A stretch of 64,000 nucleotides of DNA from JBLMZI01 sp050258755 (GCA_050258755.1 JBLMZI010000004.1:434001-498000), one strand, 5' to 3'; positions 37,074 to 45,294 are shown, counted from the first letter of the stretch. The notes: generated from the letters alone by a model not told the origin. Program-made: numbers and translations.

Positions 37074-37221
37074 AACATTTCCTCCTTTTTTTGCGGAGGG
37101 CGGGAAAAATGACAAAAAAGCGTCCGGGCGTACAATACCAGACGCTCTCTTTCAGAGCGAGTATTCCCACCGTCCTACCATCCTGCGATGTTGTTCCCCG
37201 AGGGATAACTACCATCCTACA
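37074..37221 (-). promoter_or_regulatory. aroF leader: candidate attenuator with repeats and masked RBS
   Basis: 148 nt of untranslated leader. From its 5' end it holds two copies of AGGATGGTAG (37209-37218 and 37175-37184), a CGCTCT/AGAGCG hairpin (37143-37159), an overlapping terminator (37114-37145) and an inverted repeat CCTCC-N9-GGAGG that covers the ribosome binding site (37081-37099). This arrangement suggests control of both transcription and translation. No leader peptide and no convincing T-box are present. Confidence 0.6.
37114..37145 (-). terminator. Intrinsic terminator in the aroF leader
   Basis: On the minus strand GCGTCTGG (37138-37145) pairs with CCGGACGC (37120-37127), with one G-U pair, and is followed by TTTTTT. 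It lies between the promoter and aroF, so it can act as an attenuator. The hairpin at 37143-37159 shares three bases with its first arm and would compete with it. Confidence 0.75.
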
Positions 37222-37227
37222 AAATAA

Positions 37228-37257
37228 AGAATACCACACGCCCCGGTTTTGTTTCAA
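37228..37257 (-). promoter_or_regulatory. Candidate sigma-A promoter of aroF-tyrA-aroA
   Basis: On the minus strand TTGAAA (37252-37257) and TATTCT (37228-37233) are 18 bp apart. Transcription would start near 37221, just before the first leader repeat. Confidence 0.55.
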
Positions 37258-37326
37258 TCACCGTTTCCAATCCGAAAAGATTGCGGTATTGTGGGTAGTA
37301 GAATCTTGTTTGCGGAGGCAATATCG

Positions 37327-38160
37327 ATGCGCATGCTGCGGGCTGGCATCTGCCAGATGAACGTCGTGAACGATAAAAAGGCAAACCTTCAAACCGCGGT
37401 CGCGCTGGTTCGTCGAGCGGCCGAAAAGGGCGCGCGGCTGGCCGTGCTGCCGGAGATGTTCAACTGCCCGTACGCCAGCGAGCAATTCCCCGAATATGCC
37501 GAACCGCTTGAGACCGGCCCGACCGTTTCGTTTTTATCGGCCCTGGCGAAAAGCACGAGCATCTACCTGGCGGGCGGCTCCATCCCCGAACGGGATGCCG
37601 AAGGACACATCTATAATACCGCGACCTTTTTTGCGCCGGACGGCCGCCTGATCGCCCGGCACCGCAAAATGCACCTGTTTGATGTCGATATTCCGGGCGG
37701 AATCACCTTTCGGGAATCCGAAACCTTGACCGCCGGCTCTCAGGTTACCACCGCCCAGACCGACTTCGGCACCATCGGCCTGGCAATCTGCTACGACCTG
37801 CGCTTCCCTGAACTGGCCCGGCTCATGGTTTTAAACGGCGCTTCCCTGCTGATCTATCCCGGCGCTTTCAACACCACTACCGGTCCGAAACACTGGCACC
37901 TGCTGCTGCGGGCCCGCGCGGTCGATAACCAAGCATTCGTCCTGGCGGCTTCACCGGCCTTCCATGAAGCCGGCGGCTACCCGGCTTATGGCCATTCTCT
38001 GGTCGTCGATCCCTGGGGTGCCATCATCGCCGAAGCCGAAAACAGTGAAACCCTGCTCATGGCTGATTTGGACCTTGATCTGATTGACCAAGCCAGAGCC
38101 CAAATCCCGGTCCTTCAGCACCGGCGAACCGATTGCTATCTCTTGAAGGAGATTGAATAA
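37327..38160 (+). CDS. Carbon-nitrogen hydrolase, omega-amidase (Nit2)-like
   Basis: 277 aa nitrilase-superfamily amidase. The catalytic triad is visible: Glu in AVLPEMFNC, Lys in HRKMHLFDVDIPGG, Cys in AICYDLRFPELA. The HLFDVDIPGG segment favours the omega-amidase group, which hydrolyses alpha-ketoglutaramate or alpha-ketosuccinamate. The ATG at 37327 has GGAGG at 8 nt; the in-frame upstream extension would cross the aroF promoter. Divergent from aroF. Confidence 0.86.
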   Translation: MRMLRAGICQMNVVNDKKANLQTAVALVRRAAEKGARLAVLPEMFNCPYASEQFPEYAEPLETGPTVSFLSALAKSTSIYLAGGSIPERDAEGHIYNTATFFAPDGRLIARHRKMHLFDVDIPGGITFRESETLTAGSQVTTAQTDFGTIGLAICYDLRFPELARLMVLNGASLLIYPGAFNTTTGPKHWHLLLRARAVDNQAFVLAASPAFHEAGGYPAYGHSLVVDPWGAIIAEAENSETLLMADLDLDLIDQARAQIPVLQHRRTDCYLLKEIE

Positions 38161-38239
38161 GGCAGGCAAAGGAAAGGTGCAGGCTGTCGGTCCTATTTTG
38201 CAAGGATTCATCTTAGGTGCGGGCTATTCATTCTTTGAA

Positions 38240-38268
38240 ACGAAAACGGCGAATCCGAAGATTCACCG
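38240..38268 (-). terminator. Terminator after aroH
   Basis: On the minus strand CGGTGAATC-TTCG-GATTCGCCG is followed by TTTTCGTTTC. It lies 29 bp after the aroH stop in the convergent gap with the amidase gene. Confidence 0.8.
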
Positions 38269-38296
38269 TCCACCTTTACAATTCTTCAATAATGCC

Positions 38297-38662
38297 TTAG
38301 TTGGACCGAAGGTCGGCCCGCAGCACCACCGCTTCCCGTAAGTAAACATGCTTGATTTGGTCCTGAGACCGTTCGGTGCTGTAATGGATCAATATCCGGA
38401 TTACCAGCGGCAAGGCGCCGCTGACGTTCATTTCCTGAAAACAGATCAGCGGAACATTGGTCCATCCCATGTTCCTCGCCGCCTTCGCGGGAAACGCAGA
38501 AGTAATATCCGGTGTGGCGGTAAAAAACACGCTGGCGATGTCCTCGCTGCGGATGTCATTCTCCTTGACCATTGCGGTCAGCAGTTCCTGGGTCGCGGCG
38601 TAGACCTCATCTTCCCGGTCCACCGCCACCGTAATCGCTCCCCTGACTCCCCTGAGCATCAT
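38297..38662 (-). CDS. aroH: Chorismate mutase, AroH type
   Basis: 121 aa, typical length. LRGVRGAITVAVDRED at the start, IASVFFTATPDITSAFPAKAAR and the substrate-contacting Arg residues identify the monofunctional AroH class. It converts chorismate to prephenate, the substrate of the TyrA encoded 1.6 kb away. The ATG at 38662 has CAGGAA at 8-9 nt; an upstream in-frame ATG lacks a Shine-Dalgarno. Confidence 0.94.
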   Translation of the reverse strand: MMLRGVRGAITVAVDREDEVYAATQELLTAMVKENDIRSEDIASVFFTATPDITSAFPAKAARNMGWTNVPLICFQEMNVSGALPLVIRILIHYSTERSQDQIKHVYLREAVVLRADLRSN

Positions 38663-38719
38663 GCCGTTGATTCCTGCCTTTCTACCATACTGCATTTCCT
38701 GCCTGAACGGCTTGTCCCT

Positions 38720-39136
38720 TTACGAAACCGCCCGATGCCCCAATCCGATGGCGACTTCGTCCAAATGCAGGAGTCCGATTCCCATGAAGATCGCAACGCC
38801 GATATGGTCCTTGTAGCGTGCAATCCCGATCTTGCCGCCGACATTCAAGCCTAATGCCTTTGGCATGATTTGGGTAATCGCTTCCCGGGTAGCCCCCGCC
38901 ACCGCACCCTCGTCCGGATGGGTATCCTTGATTACGCTTTCTCGCTTGGCCGCGACCACAGCGCGCTCCACAATTTTGCCGACCGAGTTGATGAATTCAC
39001 CGCCGTAATCGACTGCTACCGCCCGGATGTTCTGTTCCAGCATCTGCTTCTTCAATTCCATTTCTTCTTGCCTGGATGCGGTTAAGGCCATACGAATCGC
39101 CACACTCGCAACCATTTTGCTCCCGGTTTCGGCCAA
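38720..39136 (-). CDS. HutP-family RNA-binding regulator
   Basis: 138 aa. GVIKDTHPDEGAVAGATREAI and GKIGIARYKDHIGVAIFMGIGLLHLDEVAIGLGHRAV match the HutP family, whose Bacillus member is a hexameric antiterminator that binds NAG-triplet RNA with Mg2+ and histidine. No hut genes lie in the window. It is 57 bp upstream of aroH on the same strand, so the pair is probably co-transcribed. TTG start, with GGAGG at 9 nt. The ligand and RNA target of this clostridial branch are unknown to me. Confidence 0.8.
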   Translation of the reverse strand: MAETGSKMVASVAIRMALTASRQEEMELKKQMLEQNIRAVAVDYGGEFINSVGKIVERAVVAAKRESVIKDTHPDEGAVAGATREAITQIMPKALGLNVGGKIGIARYKDHIGVAIFMGIGLLHLDEVAIGLGHRAVS

Positions 39137-39202
39137 GTCATTCCACCTCCGTTCGCTTGTCCATGCTACCAGTGTACCTGCGACCCGGCCGGAAAGGCAA
39201 CC

Positions 39203-39685
39203 TTACCGGGTCATAACGCGTCCGACCGAAATCCGGCCCCCCTGGGAAACAAAACGATCGCCTTTCGTCGGAAATGTCAGGTTGCTAGAAGCCTGCGTAA
39301 TCCGAAGTTGGACTGGGGCTGAATAGCCGGTCGTATCAATTTCAATCAAATCGCCGCTGGTCACGTACAACTGCATCGAAGACTGAGTAAAACGCCCCAT
39401 TTCCTTGCCGTTCAGCAGCAACCGGGCATTGCTTAACGCTGAATAATCAACCAGGGCAATCGTTATGGTGCCCATACCGGGTGCCAAAGCTGGCACGGAA
39501 CTGACTCTGGTTTGTTCCCGGCTGGCCCGGGGGAGTTCAACCGGCTGCCCTTCCAGCCGCGCTTCAGCGCTAAGATAATAACGCAGCCGGTCATTCGTCA
39601 TCATGCCCTGGACCAGCACCAGCATGACCATTCCGCAAATGGCAATACGGACCGCAAGCCGCTCAACCACTGAAAAGATCCGCAA
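39203..39685 (-). CDS. Hypothetical membrane-anchored protein, 160 aa
   Basis: One N-terminal membrane helix (VRIAICGMVMLVLVQGMM) precedes an extracytoplasmic beta-rich domain of about 125 residues (ITIALVDYSALSNARLLLNGKEMGRF, LYVTSGDLIEIDTTGYSAPVQLRI). I do not recognise a named family. TTG start with GGAGATGA. It lies between larB and the HutP-family gene on the same strand. Confidence 0.6.
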   Translation of the reverse strand: MRIFSVVERLAVRIAICGMVMLVLVQGMMTNDRLRYYLSAEARLEGQPVELPRASREQTRVSSVPALAPGMGTITIALVDYSALSNARLLLNGKEMGRFTQSSMQLYVTSGDLIEIDTTGYSAPVQLRITQASSNLTFPTKGDRFVSQGGRISVGRVMTR

Positions 39686-39744
39686 ACGTGTTCATCTCCG
39701 CATCTTCCGGTCTTTATCCCTATCGTATGCCGGAAGCTGCCCGT

Positions 39745-40515
39745 CTATCCCTCACGCTTTGGCGTTGACCCGGCGGCGTTCAGAATGGCCATGGCCAGCG
39801 CTGCCGCACCGTACCCATTATCGATATTGACTACCCCAACCCCCGCAGCGCAGGAATTGAGCATGCTTAACAGAGCCGAAAGCCCGCCGAAGTTCGCGCC
39901 GTACCCGACACTTGTTGGAACTGCGATCACCGGTTTTGAAGTCAGCCCGCCGACCACGCTGGCCAGGGCGCCTTCCATCCCGGCGACGACAATCACGACC
40001 TGCGCTTCGCGAATTAACGGCAGCCGGTCAAACAACCGGTGAATGCCGGCAACACCGACATCGTATACCGAATAGGCATCCCCACCCATGGTCTGAAGAC
40101 AAACCAGCGCCTCTTCGGCCACGGGTATATCCGCGGTCCCGGCGGTGACCACCGCGACTTTGCCGAGCTTCGGGCGTTCCTGGTTGATAACAGTAATCAC
40201 CCTGGCCCGATCGTGGTATATCGCCCGCGGCACCCGTTCCAGAACCGCACGATAGATCGTTTCGTCAGCCCGGGTTGCCAGGATATTGCTCTTTTGTTCA
40301 TCCATCCGGGTAACAATCGCCGCAATATCTTCGATTCGTTTGCCGGGACAGTAAATCACTTCGGGGAAGTGATCACGAAGACCCCGATGGGTATCGATCC
40401 GCGCGAACCCGAGATCCTGATACGGCAGGTGTTTGAGCTGATCCACAGCGTCGGCCACTTGCGTCTCCCCACGGGCCACTTGTTCCAGCAGGTTTTGAAG
40501 CCATTCGACCTGCAT
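39745..40515 (-). CDS. larB: LarB, nickel-pincer cofactor synthesis carboxylase
   Basis: 256 aa of the PurE-like LarB family: VAVVTAGTADIPVAEEAL, YDVGVAGIHRL, VIVVAGMEGALASVVGGL and VGVVNIDNGYGAAA. LarB carboxylates and hydrolyses NaAD to start the Ni-pincer cofactor of lactate racemase. The partners larC and larE are not in the window. The start is uncertain: ATG 40515 fits the family N-terminus but lacks a clear Shine-Dalgarno, and ATG 40569 is in frame. Confidence 0.9.
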   Translation of the reverse strand: MQVEWLQNLLEQVARGETQVADAVDQLKHLPYQDLGFARIDTHRGLRDHFPEVIYCPGKRIEDIAAIVTRMDEQKSNILATRADETIYRAVLERVPRAIYHDRARVITVINQERPKLGKVAVVTAGTADIPVAEEALVCLQTMGGDAYSVYDVGVAGIHRLFDRLPLIREAQVVIVVAGMEGALASVVGGLTSKPVIAVPTSVGYGANFGGLSALLSMLNSCAAGVGVVNIDNGYGAAALAMAILNAAGSTPKREG

Positions 40516-40594
40516 TCTTTCGCCGCGCGCCCTTGTTTCAGACCGCGGCCTTCCCTCCTGCCCAAGCATATGTTTTAATCACTTTATCATGGGA

Positions 40595-40620
40595 AAGCGG
40601 GCCGCAGCTGCGGCCCGCTT
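40595..40620. repeat. Perfect 26-bp palindrome downstream of HDOD gene
   Basis: AAGCGGGCCGCAG and its exact complement abut. It lies 29 bp after the HDOD stop. A T-run (ACTTTTTC) is present on the plus strand only, so as a terminator of the minus-strand gene it is imperfect. Confidence 0.45.
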
Positions 40621-40648
40621 ACTTTTTCACGCTGCACCCGCAGGTGGT

Positions 40649-41497
40649 CTACATGACAAAACTCGGATCTTCGGTTAAAAAGTCGCTCAGCGCGGAGACC
40701 AGTTCCTCCATATCCGCCGGCTGCAGGCCAAGTACGCCGAGTGCCTTTTCCGACAGCGGATAGGAAAGCCCGTCAATGCCAATGCCGATGCCCATCATCA
40801 GGCATAAAGCGTCCGCCACATGAATGATCGCCGTCAGACTGGGGTTGACCGATGCCTCTTCCGGATTATGGTGCAGCGCAATCGCCTCGACCAACTCCGC
40901 GGGAAGGTTCCATTTGTGCCCGACCCGAGAACCCACATCGGCATGGGTAAAGCCGAGGATGCTTTTTTCCGCCTCCAGAAAAGTCATTCCTCCGGAGTCC
41001 ATGCTGTCAACGACGTCCTGATACGCCGTTTCCAGGTGATGATTCAGGATCACCTTGCCAATATCATGCAGTAATCCGGCCGTGTAAGCCACGTCCGGCA
41101 GCGGGTATTTCACTTTACGCGCGATCAGCCTGGATGCCACTGCGCAGGCGTAGGAGTGCCGCCACAATTCACCAGGGGCCAGGGCATACCCGGTGACTTC
41201 CTTAGCCATCATGTCACTCACGGACGCCGCGAGCACAATGCTCTTTACCGTCTTAAAGCCAAGCATTACCGTCGCTTCGGTCAGCGAGGAAATCCGCCGG
41301 GCAAAACCGTAAAATGCCGAGTTAGCCAGTTTTAGTACCTTGGCCGTGATCGCCTGGTCCTGGCTGATGGCTGCATTCATGTCCTGAGCGGTCGATTTAG
41401 GGTCATCGGCGATCCGCATGACCTGAACCGTTACGCCGGGCAGGGCTGGAAGGTCGTTGACGCCTTCTACGATTTGCTCCATCGACATTTTGGTCAT
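40649..41497 (-). CDS. HDOD-domain signalling protein
   Basis: 282 aa. LPALPGVTVQVMRIADDP and ISQDQAITAKVLKLANSAFYG are typical HDOD motifs, and the HD-like segment AGLLHDIGKVILNHHL is intact. HDOD proteins act in regulation, often with c-di-GMP, chemotaxis or competence; the target is unknown. The ATG at 41497 has TGGAG at 8 nt; the upstream GTG codons overlap that site. Confidence 0.86.
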   Translation of the reverse strand: MTKMSMEQIVEGVNDLPALPGVTVQVMRIADDPKSTAQDMNAAISQDQAITAKVLKLANSAFYGFARRISSLTEATVMLGFKTVKSIVLAASVSDMMAKEVTGYALAPGELWRHSYACAVASRLIARKVKYPLPDVAYTAGLLHDIGKVILNHHLETAYQDVVDSMDSGGMTFLEAEKSILGFTHADVGSRVGHKWNLPAELVEAIALHHNPEEASVNPSLTAIIHVADALCLMMGIGIGIDGLSYPLSEKALGVLGLQPADMEELVSALSDFLTEDPSFVM

Positions 41498-41512
41498 CTG
41501 CACCACTCCAGT

Positions 41513-41956
41513 CTATCGCCAGAATTCAAGTTTCTTCTCCATCAGGTCCAAATGGTTTTTCAGTTCCTCATTCACCCGAAACAGAAGCCGTTCGATATCC
41601 ATGCGCTCCAGGGTCAGCCGCTCCGGCTGGAGAATCTCCACAGTTCTAAACTCCTCATTCATCACAAAGCGAACCGCGTTTTCCAGGCTGTCCGCAGTAA
41701 GGGTGACCAGCACCGGCGCAAACGCTATTTTCCCTCCGGTAACATCATCCTGGAGCGTGTAAACATCGATGCTCATATCTATATTATCGATAATTATTCC
41801 TTGGAACGGTACATTTCTCAACTCAGCAACTTTCTGTTCGCGAACCCCTTCAGCGATCTTGTCAACGCTTGTGTTTCCGAAAAACGCCCGCCGTTTCGGA
41901 CCCTTTCCCCGGTAATCGAAGCGGACCTTCAGCTGCAGGTGATTGCCATTTTCCAT
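41513..41956 (-). CDS. Hypothetical protein, 147 aa
   Basis: A soluble protein with a strand-rich middle (NVPFQGIIIDNIDMSIDVYTLQDD, APVLVTLTADSLENAVRFV) and a C-terminal amphipathic helix (LLFRVNEELKNHLDLMEKKLEF). Its family is not recognised. It sits 15 bp upstream of the HDOD gene, so the two are probably co-transcribed and may act together. Confidence 0.6.
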   Translation of the reverse strand: MENGNHLQLKVRFDYRGKGPKRRAFFGNTSVDKIAEGVREQKVAELRNVPFQGIIIDNIDMSIDVYTLQDDVTGGKIAFAPVLVTLTADSLENAVRFVMNEEFRTVEILQPERLTLERMDIERLLFRVNEELKNHLDLMEKKLEFWR

Positions 41957-41994
41957 GAAATTCTGCGCCGCCTTTCTCTCAAAGCGTGAAGATT

Positions 41995-42978
41995 CTATTG
42001 GGAGATCAATGCTATAAAATTCTCTTTTTGTATGATAAAATCCTGCATCTTTTTGAATTCTTCAGCGATTTCGAGAAAGAAAAGCGCGAAAACGGCCGCA
42101 AGCCCTTCACCGTAGTTGATGCCTAGCGGCAGTAAGGCCTGGTGATCCAATGCGTTCATAACATACCGGTGACCCGGTTCCAGGCTTTCAGAAGCTGTAA
42201 CTGTGCGGGCTTTCGCACCCGGCCGGAGGTGTTCAGCAACCAGGGCTGCGGTTCCTGCCACAAATCCGTCCAAAACAGCCAGCATCCCATGTTCCATGGC
42301 ACCGAGTACAGCCCCGGCCAGCGCGGCCAGTTCAACACTTCCGAACCGTTCAAGCGAACGCAAAGCACTGCACGGTGTTTCCGCCGCCGAAGCCAAGGCC
42401 GCATTCAACAGTTCATATTTGCGGTTCAGGTGTGACAGTTGGTAATCCGATCCGGCACCGACCACCCGCCAGGCCGGCAGCCTGAGCAGCGCGGCTGTCA
42501 GACAGGATGCGCTCAAGGTGCCGCCAATGCCGATTTCTCCAATTCCGATCGTTCTGATCCCTTCCGCGGCCAAGGTGCCGACCGTCCGTCGGCCGGCTTC
42601 CAAGGCCCGAACCGTCTGATCCGGGGTTAAGGCCTCCCCCGCGGCCCAATCGGCCGCAGCACCACACCTAGCGCAAAGCAGCCCCGGATGTGCCAAGACA
42701 TCATAGAGTCCGACATCAGTAAGAAATACCCGCATGCCAAACCGTTCCGCGGCGACCCGGGTGTAGGCGTTACCGTTCAAATGGCGCCAGACAATCCGAG
42801 CCGAATCCATCGGCTGGTACGAACTTGTGCCCTGCCTGGAAACCCCGCTGTCTCCGCAGAATAGAACAACCGCCGCCGGATCGATCCGAACAGATTCCGG
42901 CGGCAGATAGCGCTGCAGATCTTCAAAAATCCCCAGACAACCGTGGCGGTCCAGTTTTTTTGACTCAATTTCGGTCAA
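41995..42978 (-). CDS. CobT-like (NaMN:DMB phosphoribosyltransferase family) protein
   Basis: 327 aa. IGIGEIGIGGTLSASCLTAALL, ERFGSVELAALAGAVLGAM and the C-terminal LGINYGEGLAAVF match CobT, and the catalytic Glu in GEG is kept. The N-terminal FAGDHGV motif reads LFCGDSGV, so the conserved His is Ser. CobT activates the lower ligand of cobalamin. No other cobalamin gene is near, so substrate range or activity may differ. The TTG start overlaps rluB by 4 bp. Confidence 0.72.
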   Translation of the reverse strand: MTEIESKKLDRHGCLGIFEDLQRYLPPESVRIDPAAVVLFCGDSGVSRQGTSSYQPMDSARIVWRHLNGNAYTRVAAERFGMRVFLTDVGLYDVLAHPGLLCARCGAAADWAAGEALTPDQTVRALEAGRRTVGTLAAEGIRTIGIGEIGIGGTLSASCLTAALLRLPAWRVVGAGSDYQLSHLNRKYELLNAALASAAETPCSALRSLERFGSVELAALAGAVLGAMEHGMLAVLDGFVAGTAALVAEHLRPGAKARTVTASESLEPGHRYVMNALDHQALLPLGINYGEGLAAVFALFFLEIAEEFKKMQDFIIQKENFIALISQ

Positions 42979-43757
42979 GCTTTCCTCTTGGAACCGTTTA
43001 AGGTTTTCGCCGGGCCATTCCGGGCCAATAATGTCAGCCTGCTCACTTCTTCACGGGTTAACCGCCGGAAAGCACCGGAAGCGACGCCGTCCAGGGTTAG
43101 AAAGCCGTATTGAATCCGCCGCAGCCGTACGACCGGATAACCAACGGCCTCCAACATCCTCCGGACCTGGCGGTTGCGCCCTTCGTGAATAATGATTTCC
43201 ACAAGACTGAGTCGGTCGGAAGCCTCAAGAAGGTGGGCTTTCGCCGGCGCGGTCACGGTTCCATCAATTAGGATGCCCGCCGCGATCTGTTTCATGGCAT
43301 CCCGGGTCGGTCTGCCGCGCACAGTGGCATGATAGGTTTTTTCGATTTCGTGTTTGGGGTGCATCATCAGATTGGCGAAATCGCCGTCGTTGGTGAGTAA
43401 AAGAAGGCCTTCAGTATCATAGTCGAGTCTGCCGATCGGAAAAACCCGTTCCGGCACAGATGAGGCAACCAGGTCTAAAACAGTTTTGCGTCCCCGCGGA
43501 TCCGTGACGCTGGATATGGTACCGGCTGGTTTATTCAACAGCAAATAAACATGCGCTTCCGGCTGAAGCTCAACCCCGTTGACTGCAATACGGTCGTTCG
43601 CAGGGTCGACTTCAGTCGCAACCGCGGTCACCGCAATACCGTTCACAGTGACCGCGCCGTCCGCAATCAGTAGTTCCGCTTTACGCCGGGATGTCACACC
43701 GGCAATGGCGATGGCTCTGGCCAATCTCGTAGGCTTAATCCCCCTTTTCGCCGTCAC
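42975..43757 (-). CDS. rluB: rRNA large subunit pseudouridine synthase B
   Basis: 260 aa. An S4-like RNA-binding domain (RLARAIAIAGVTSRRKAELLI) precedes the catalytic motif PIGRLDYDTEGLLLLTNDG near residue 130. It modifies 23S rRNA. The GTG at 43757 is the likely start; no strong Shine-Dalgarno is seen and coupling with the upstream gene (11 bp away) is possible. rluB normally follows spmB directly; here one gene is inserted. Confidence 0.9.
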   Translation of the reverse strand: MTAKRGIKPTRLARAIAIAGVTSRRKAELLIADGAVTVNGIAVTAVATEVDPANDRIAVNGVELQPEAHVYLLLNKPAGTISSVTDPRGRKTVLDLVASSVPERVFPIGRLDYDTEGLLLLTNDGDFANLMMHPKHEIEKTYHATVRGRPTRDAMKQIAAGILIDGTVTAPAKAHLLEASDRLSLVEIIIHEGRNRQVRRMLEAVGYPVVRLRRIQYGFLTLDGVASGAFRRLTREEVSRLTLLARNGPAKTLNGSKRKA

Positions 43758-43767
43758 GGCGATACGG

Positions 43768-44625
43768 TTACTGCAGCGCCGCCAGGTTTTTCGCCGAAGT
43801 CTCAAGAGATTCGGTCATCTTTTCAAGTTCCGCAATGCTGGCCGACACTTCTTCGGTTGCCGCCGCCTGTTTCTGGGTCATTTCGCCGGCGATAGATACG
43901 CCTTCGGTTATCACCTTCATCGAGCTTTCGATATTCGCCAAAACCGGGGCGATTTTTTCGACCGACGCCGTTGAATTCTCAGCCAGTTTCCGAACTTCAT
44001 CCGCAACCACGGTAAAACCGCGTCCCTGTTCGCCGGCCCGGGCCGCTTCGATGGCTGCATTAAGTCCGAGTAACTTGGTCTGCTGGGCAATCGTTTTGAT
44101 AAAGCTTAACACTTCTCCGGTCTCACCGAGATGTTTCCGTGCATCGGTCGCCGACTCGACCAGGTTGACCCCCCGATTGGCCATCCATTCCGCCGACTTG
44201 GCAACCTCCTGAACCGCCGATGAAACCTCTTCAACCGTTGTTTTTAGACCCGTAGCGATCTCGGCCAGATTCTCGGCTTCCTGATGCAGCCGGATGATCA
44301 TGTCCTCCCGAGCCTCGACGATCATCATCAGCAGATTCGCGCCGGACGCGTCGATCAGGCTTTGATGTTCGGTTTTGGTTTCAAGAATGATATTCCGCAC
44401 TTTTTCATTTCCGGTCGCTTCGATAATCACGTCCAGCCCCGGAACTGCCAGAATTTGTTTAAGATCTGCAAAGGTAGGAATTCCATTTTGCCGTGCCAGT
44501 TGAATTCCCGGGGCTGTGTCGTTCACATCGCAGATTCCTGCGACTTTAGTGCCCGGGATGCCGATCACGTGCTTAAGAATTGAAGTACCGCCTGCACCCG
44601 CACCGACAATGACCAGTGTTGCCAT
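43768..44625 (-). CDS. Rossmann-fold / methyl-accepting chemotaxis hybrid protein
   Basis: 285 aa with no membrane segment. Residues 1-118 form an NAD(P)-type Rossmann domain (MATLVIVGAGAGGTSILKH, VAGICDVNDTAPG, LDVIIEATGNEKVR). Residues 119-285 are the chemoreceptor signalling helices with the hairpin tip LGLNAAIEAARAGEQGRGFTVVADEVRKLA. This suggests a cytosolic receptor that reports nucleotide or metabolite status to CheA/CheW; this is inference. The ATG at 44625 follows GGAGGCGGAAG. It stands between spmB and rluB. Confidence 0.82.
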   Translation of the reverse strand: MATLVIVGAGAGGTSILKHVIGIPGTKVAGICDVNDTAPGIQLARQNGIPTFADLKQILAVPGLDVIIEATGNEKVRNIILETKTEHQSLIDASGANLLMMIVEAREDMIIRLHQEAENLAEIATGLKTTVEEVSSAVQEVAKSAEWMANRGVNLVESATDARKHLGETGEVLSFIKTIAQQTKLLGLNAAIEAARAGEQGRGFTVVADEVRKLAENSTASVEKIAPVLANIESSMKVITEGVSIAGEMTQKQAAATEEVSASIAELEKMTESLETSAKNLAALQ

Positions 44626-44757
44626 GACTGCTTCCGCCTCCAACCGTACTTTTTTCATTCGACTAATTTCGCCATTTCTCGCCATATTCCTCTTGTTAAT
44701 AATAGTATACTCGATGCTTTACGAAGATTTCACGTTCGACTATTCCGAATTTGGCCG

Positions 44758-45294
44758 TTATCCATGAAAAAGTAGATTACAGATATACACGGAAGCGATA
44801 AGTCCGGATACGTCGGCAAGCAGCCCGGTATAAACCGCATAGCGGTAGCGGGTTACGCCCACCGATCCGAAATAGACGGTAAGGATGAAAAATGTGGTGT
44901 CGGTGGATCCCTGCATCGTGCTGGCCATACGACCGATCAGCGAGTCCGGCCCGTGTGTTTTCATGAGTTCGGTAGCCAGCGCCAGCACACCGCTCCCGGA
45001 TAAGGGCCGCATGAAGGCCAGCGGAAGGATTTCCGGCGGTGCGCCAAGCCAGGCTAGGACCGGCGCCGCTAAGCGCGCCAGGAAATCCAAAGCCCCGGAA
45101 GCGCGAAAGACGGAAATCGCCACCAACATGCCGACCAGAAACGGTACGATCTTTACGGCAGTGGTCAAACCTTCTTCAGCGCCCTCAACGAATGCTTCGT
45201 AAACAGGCACTCCACGCAGAAAACCGATCAGCGGAATCACAAACAACACAAGCGGTATTGCCCATTTTGATATGAAAGAAATGAATTCCGTCAC
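44758..45294 (-). CDS. spmB: Spore maturation protein B
   Basis: 178 aa membrane protein. VTEFISFISKWAIPLVLFVIPLIGF at the start and MRPLSGSGVLALATELMKTHGPDSLIGRMASTMQGSTDTTFFIL are the SpmB motifs (nucleoside-transporter gate fold). It acts with SpmA in spore core dehydration. The GTG at 45294 overlaps the spmA stop by 4 bp; a longer in-frame form would run deep into spmA. Confidence 0.93.
   Translation of the reverse strand: MTEFISFISKWAIPLVLFVIPLIGFLRGVPVYEAFVEGAEEGLTTAVKIVPFLVGMLVAISVFRASGALDFLARLAAPVLAWLGAPPEILPLAFMRPLSGSGVLALATELMKTHGPDSLIGRMASTMQGSTDTTFFILTVYFGSVGVTRYRYAVYTGLLADVSGLIASVYICNLLFHG

Noticed and set aside
37143..37175. T-box-like GGTGGGAATACTCGC in the aroF leader
   Set aside because: It lacks the core ACCGCG, and the leader has no stem I, AGAGAG or specifier region.
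36865..37257. Possible leader peptide with Trp-Tyr and Phe-Phe codons before aroF
   Set aside because: The frame does not stop before aroF but runs far into it, so it is not a short leader peptide; the terminator arms themselves encode the W-Y codons by chance.
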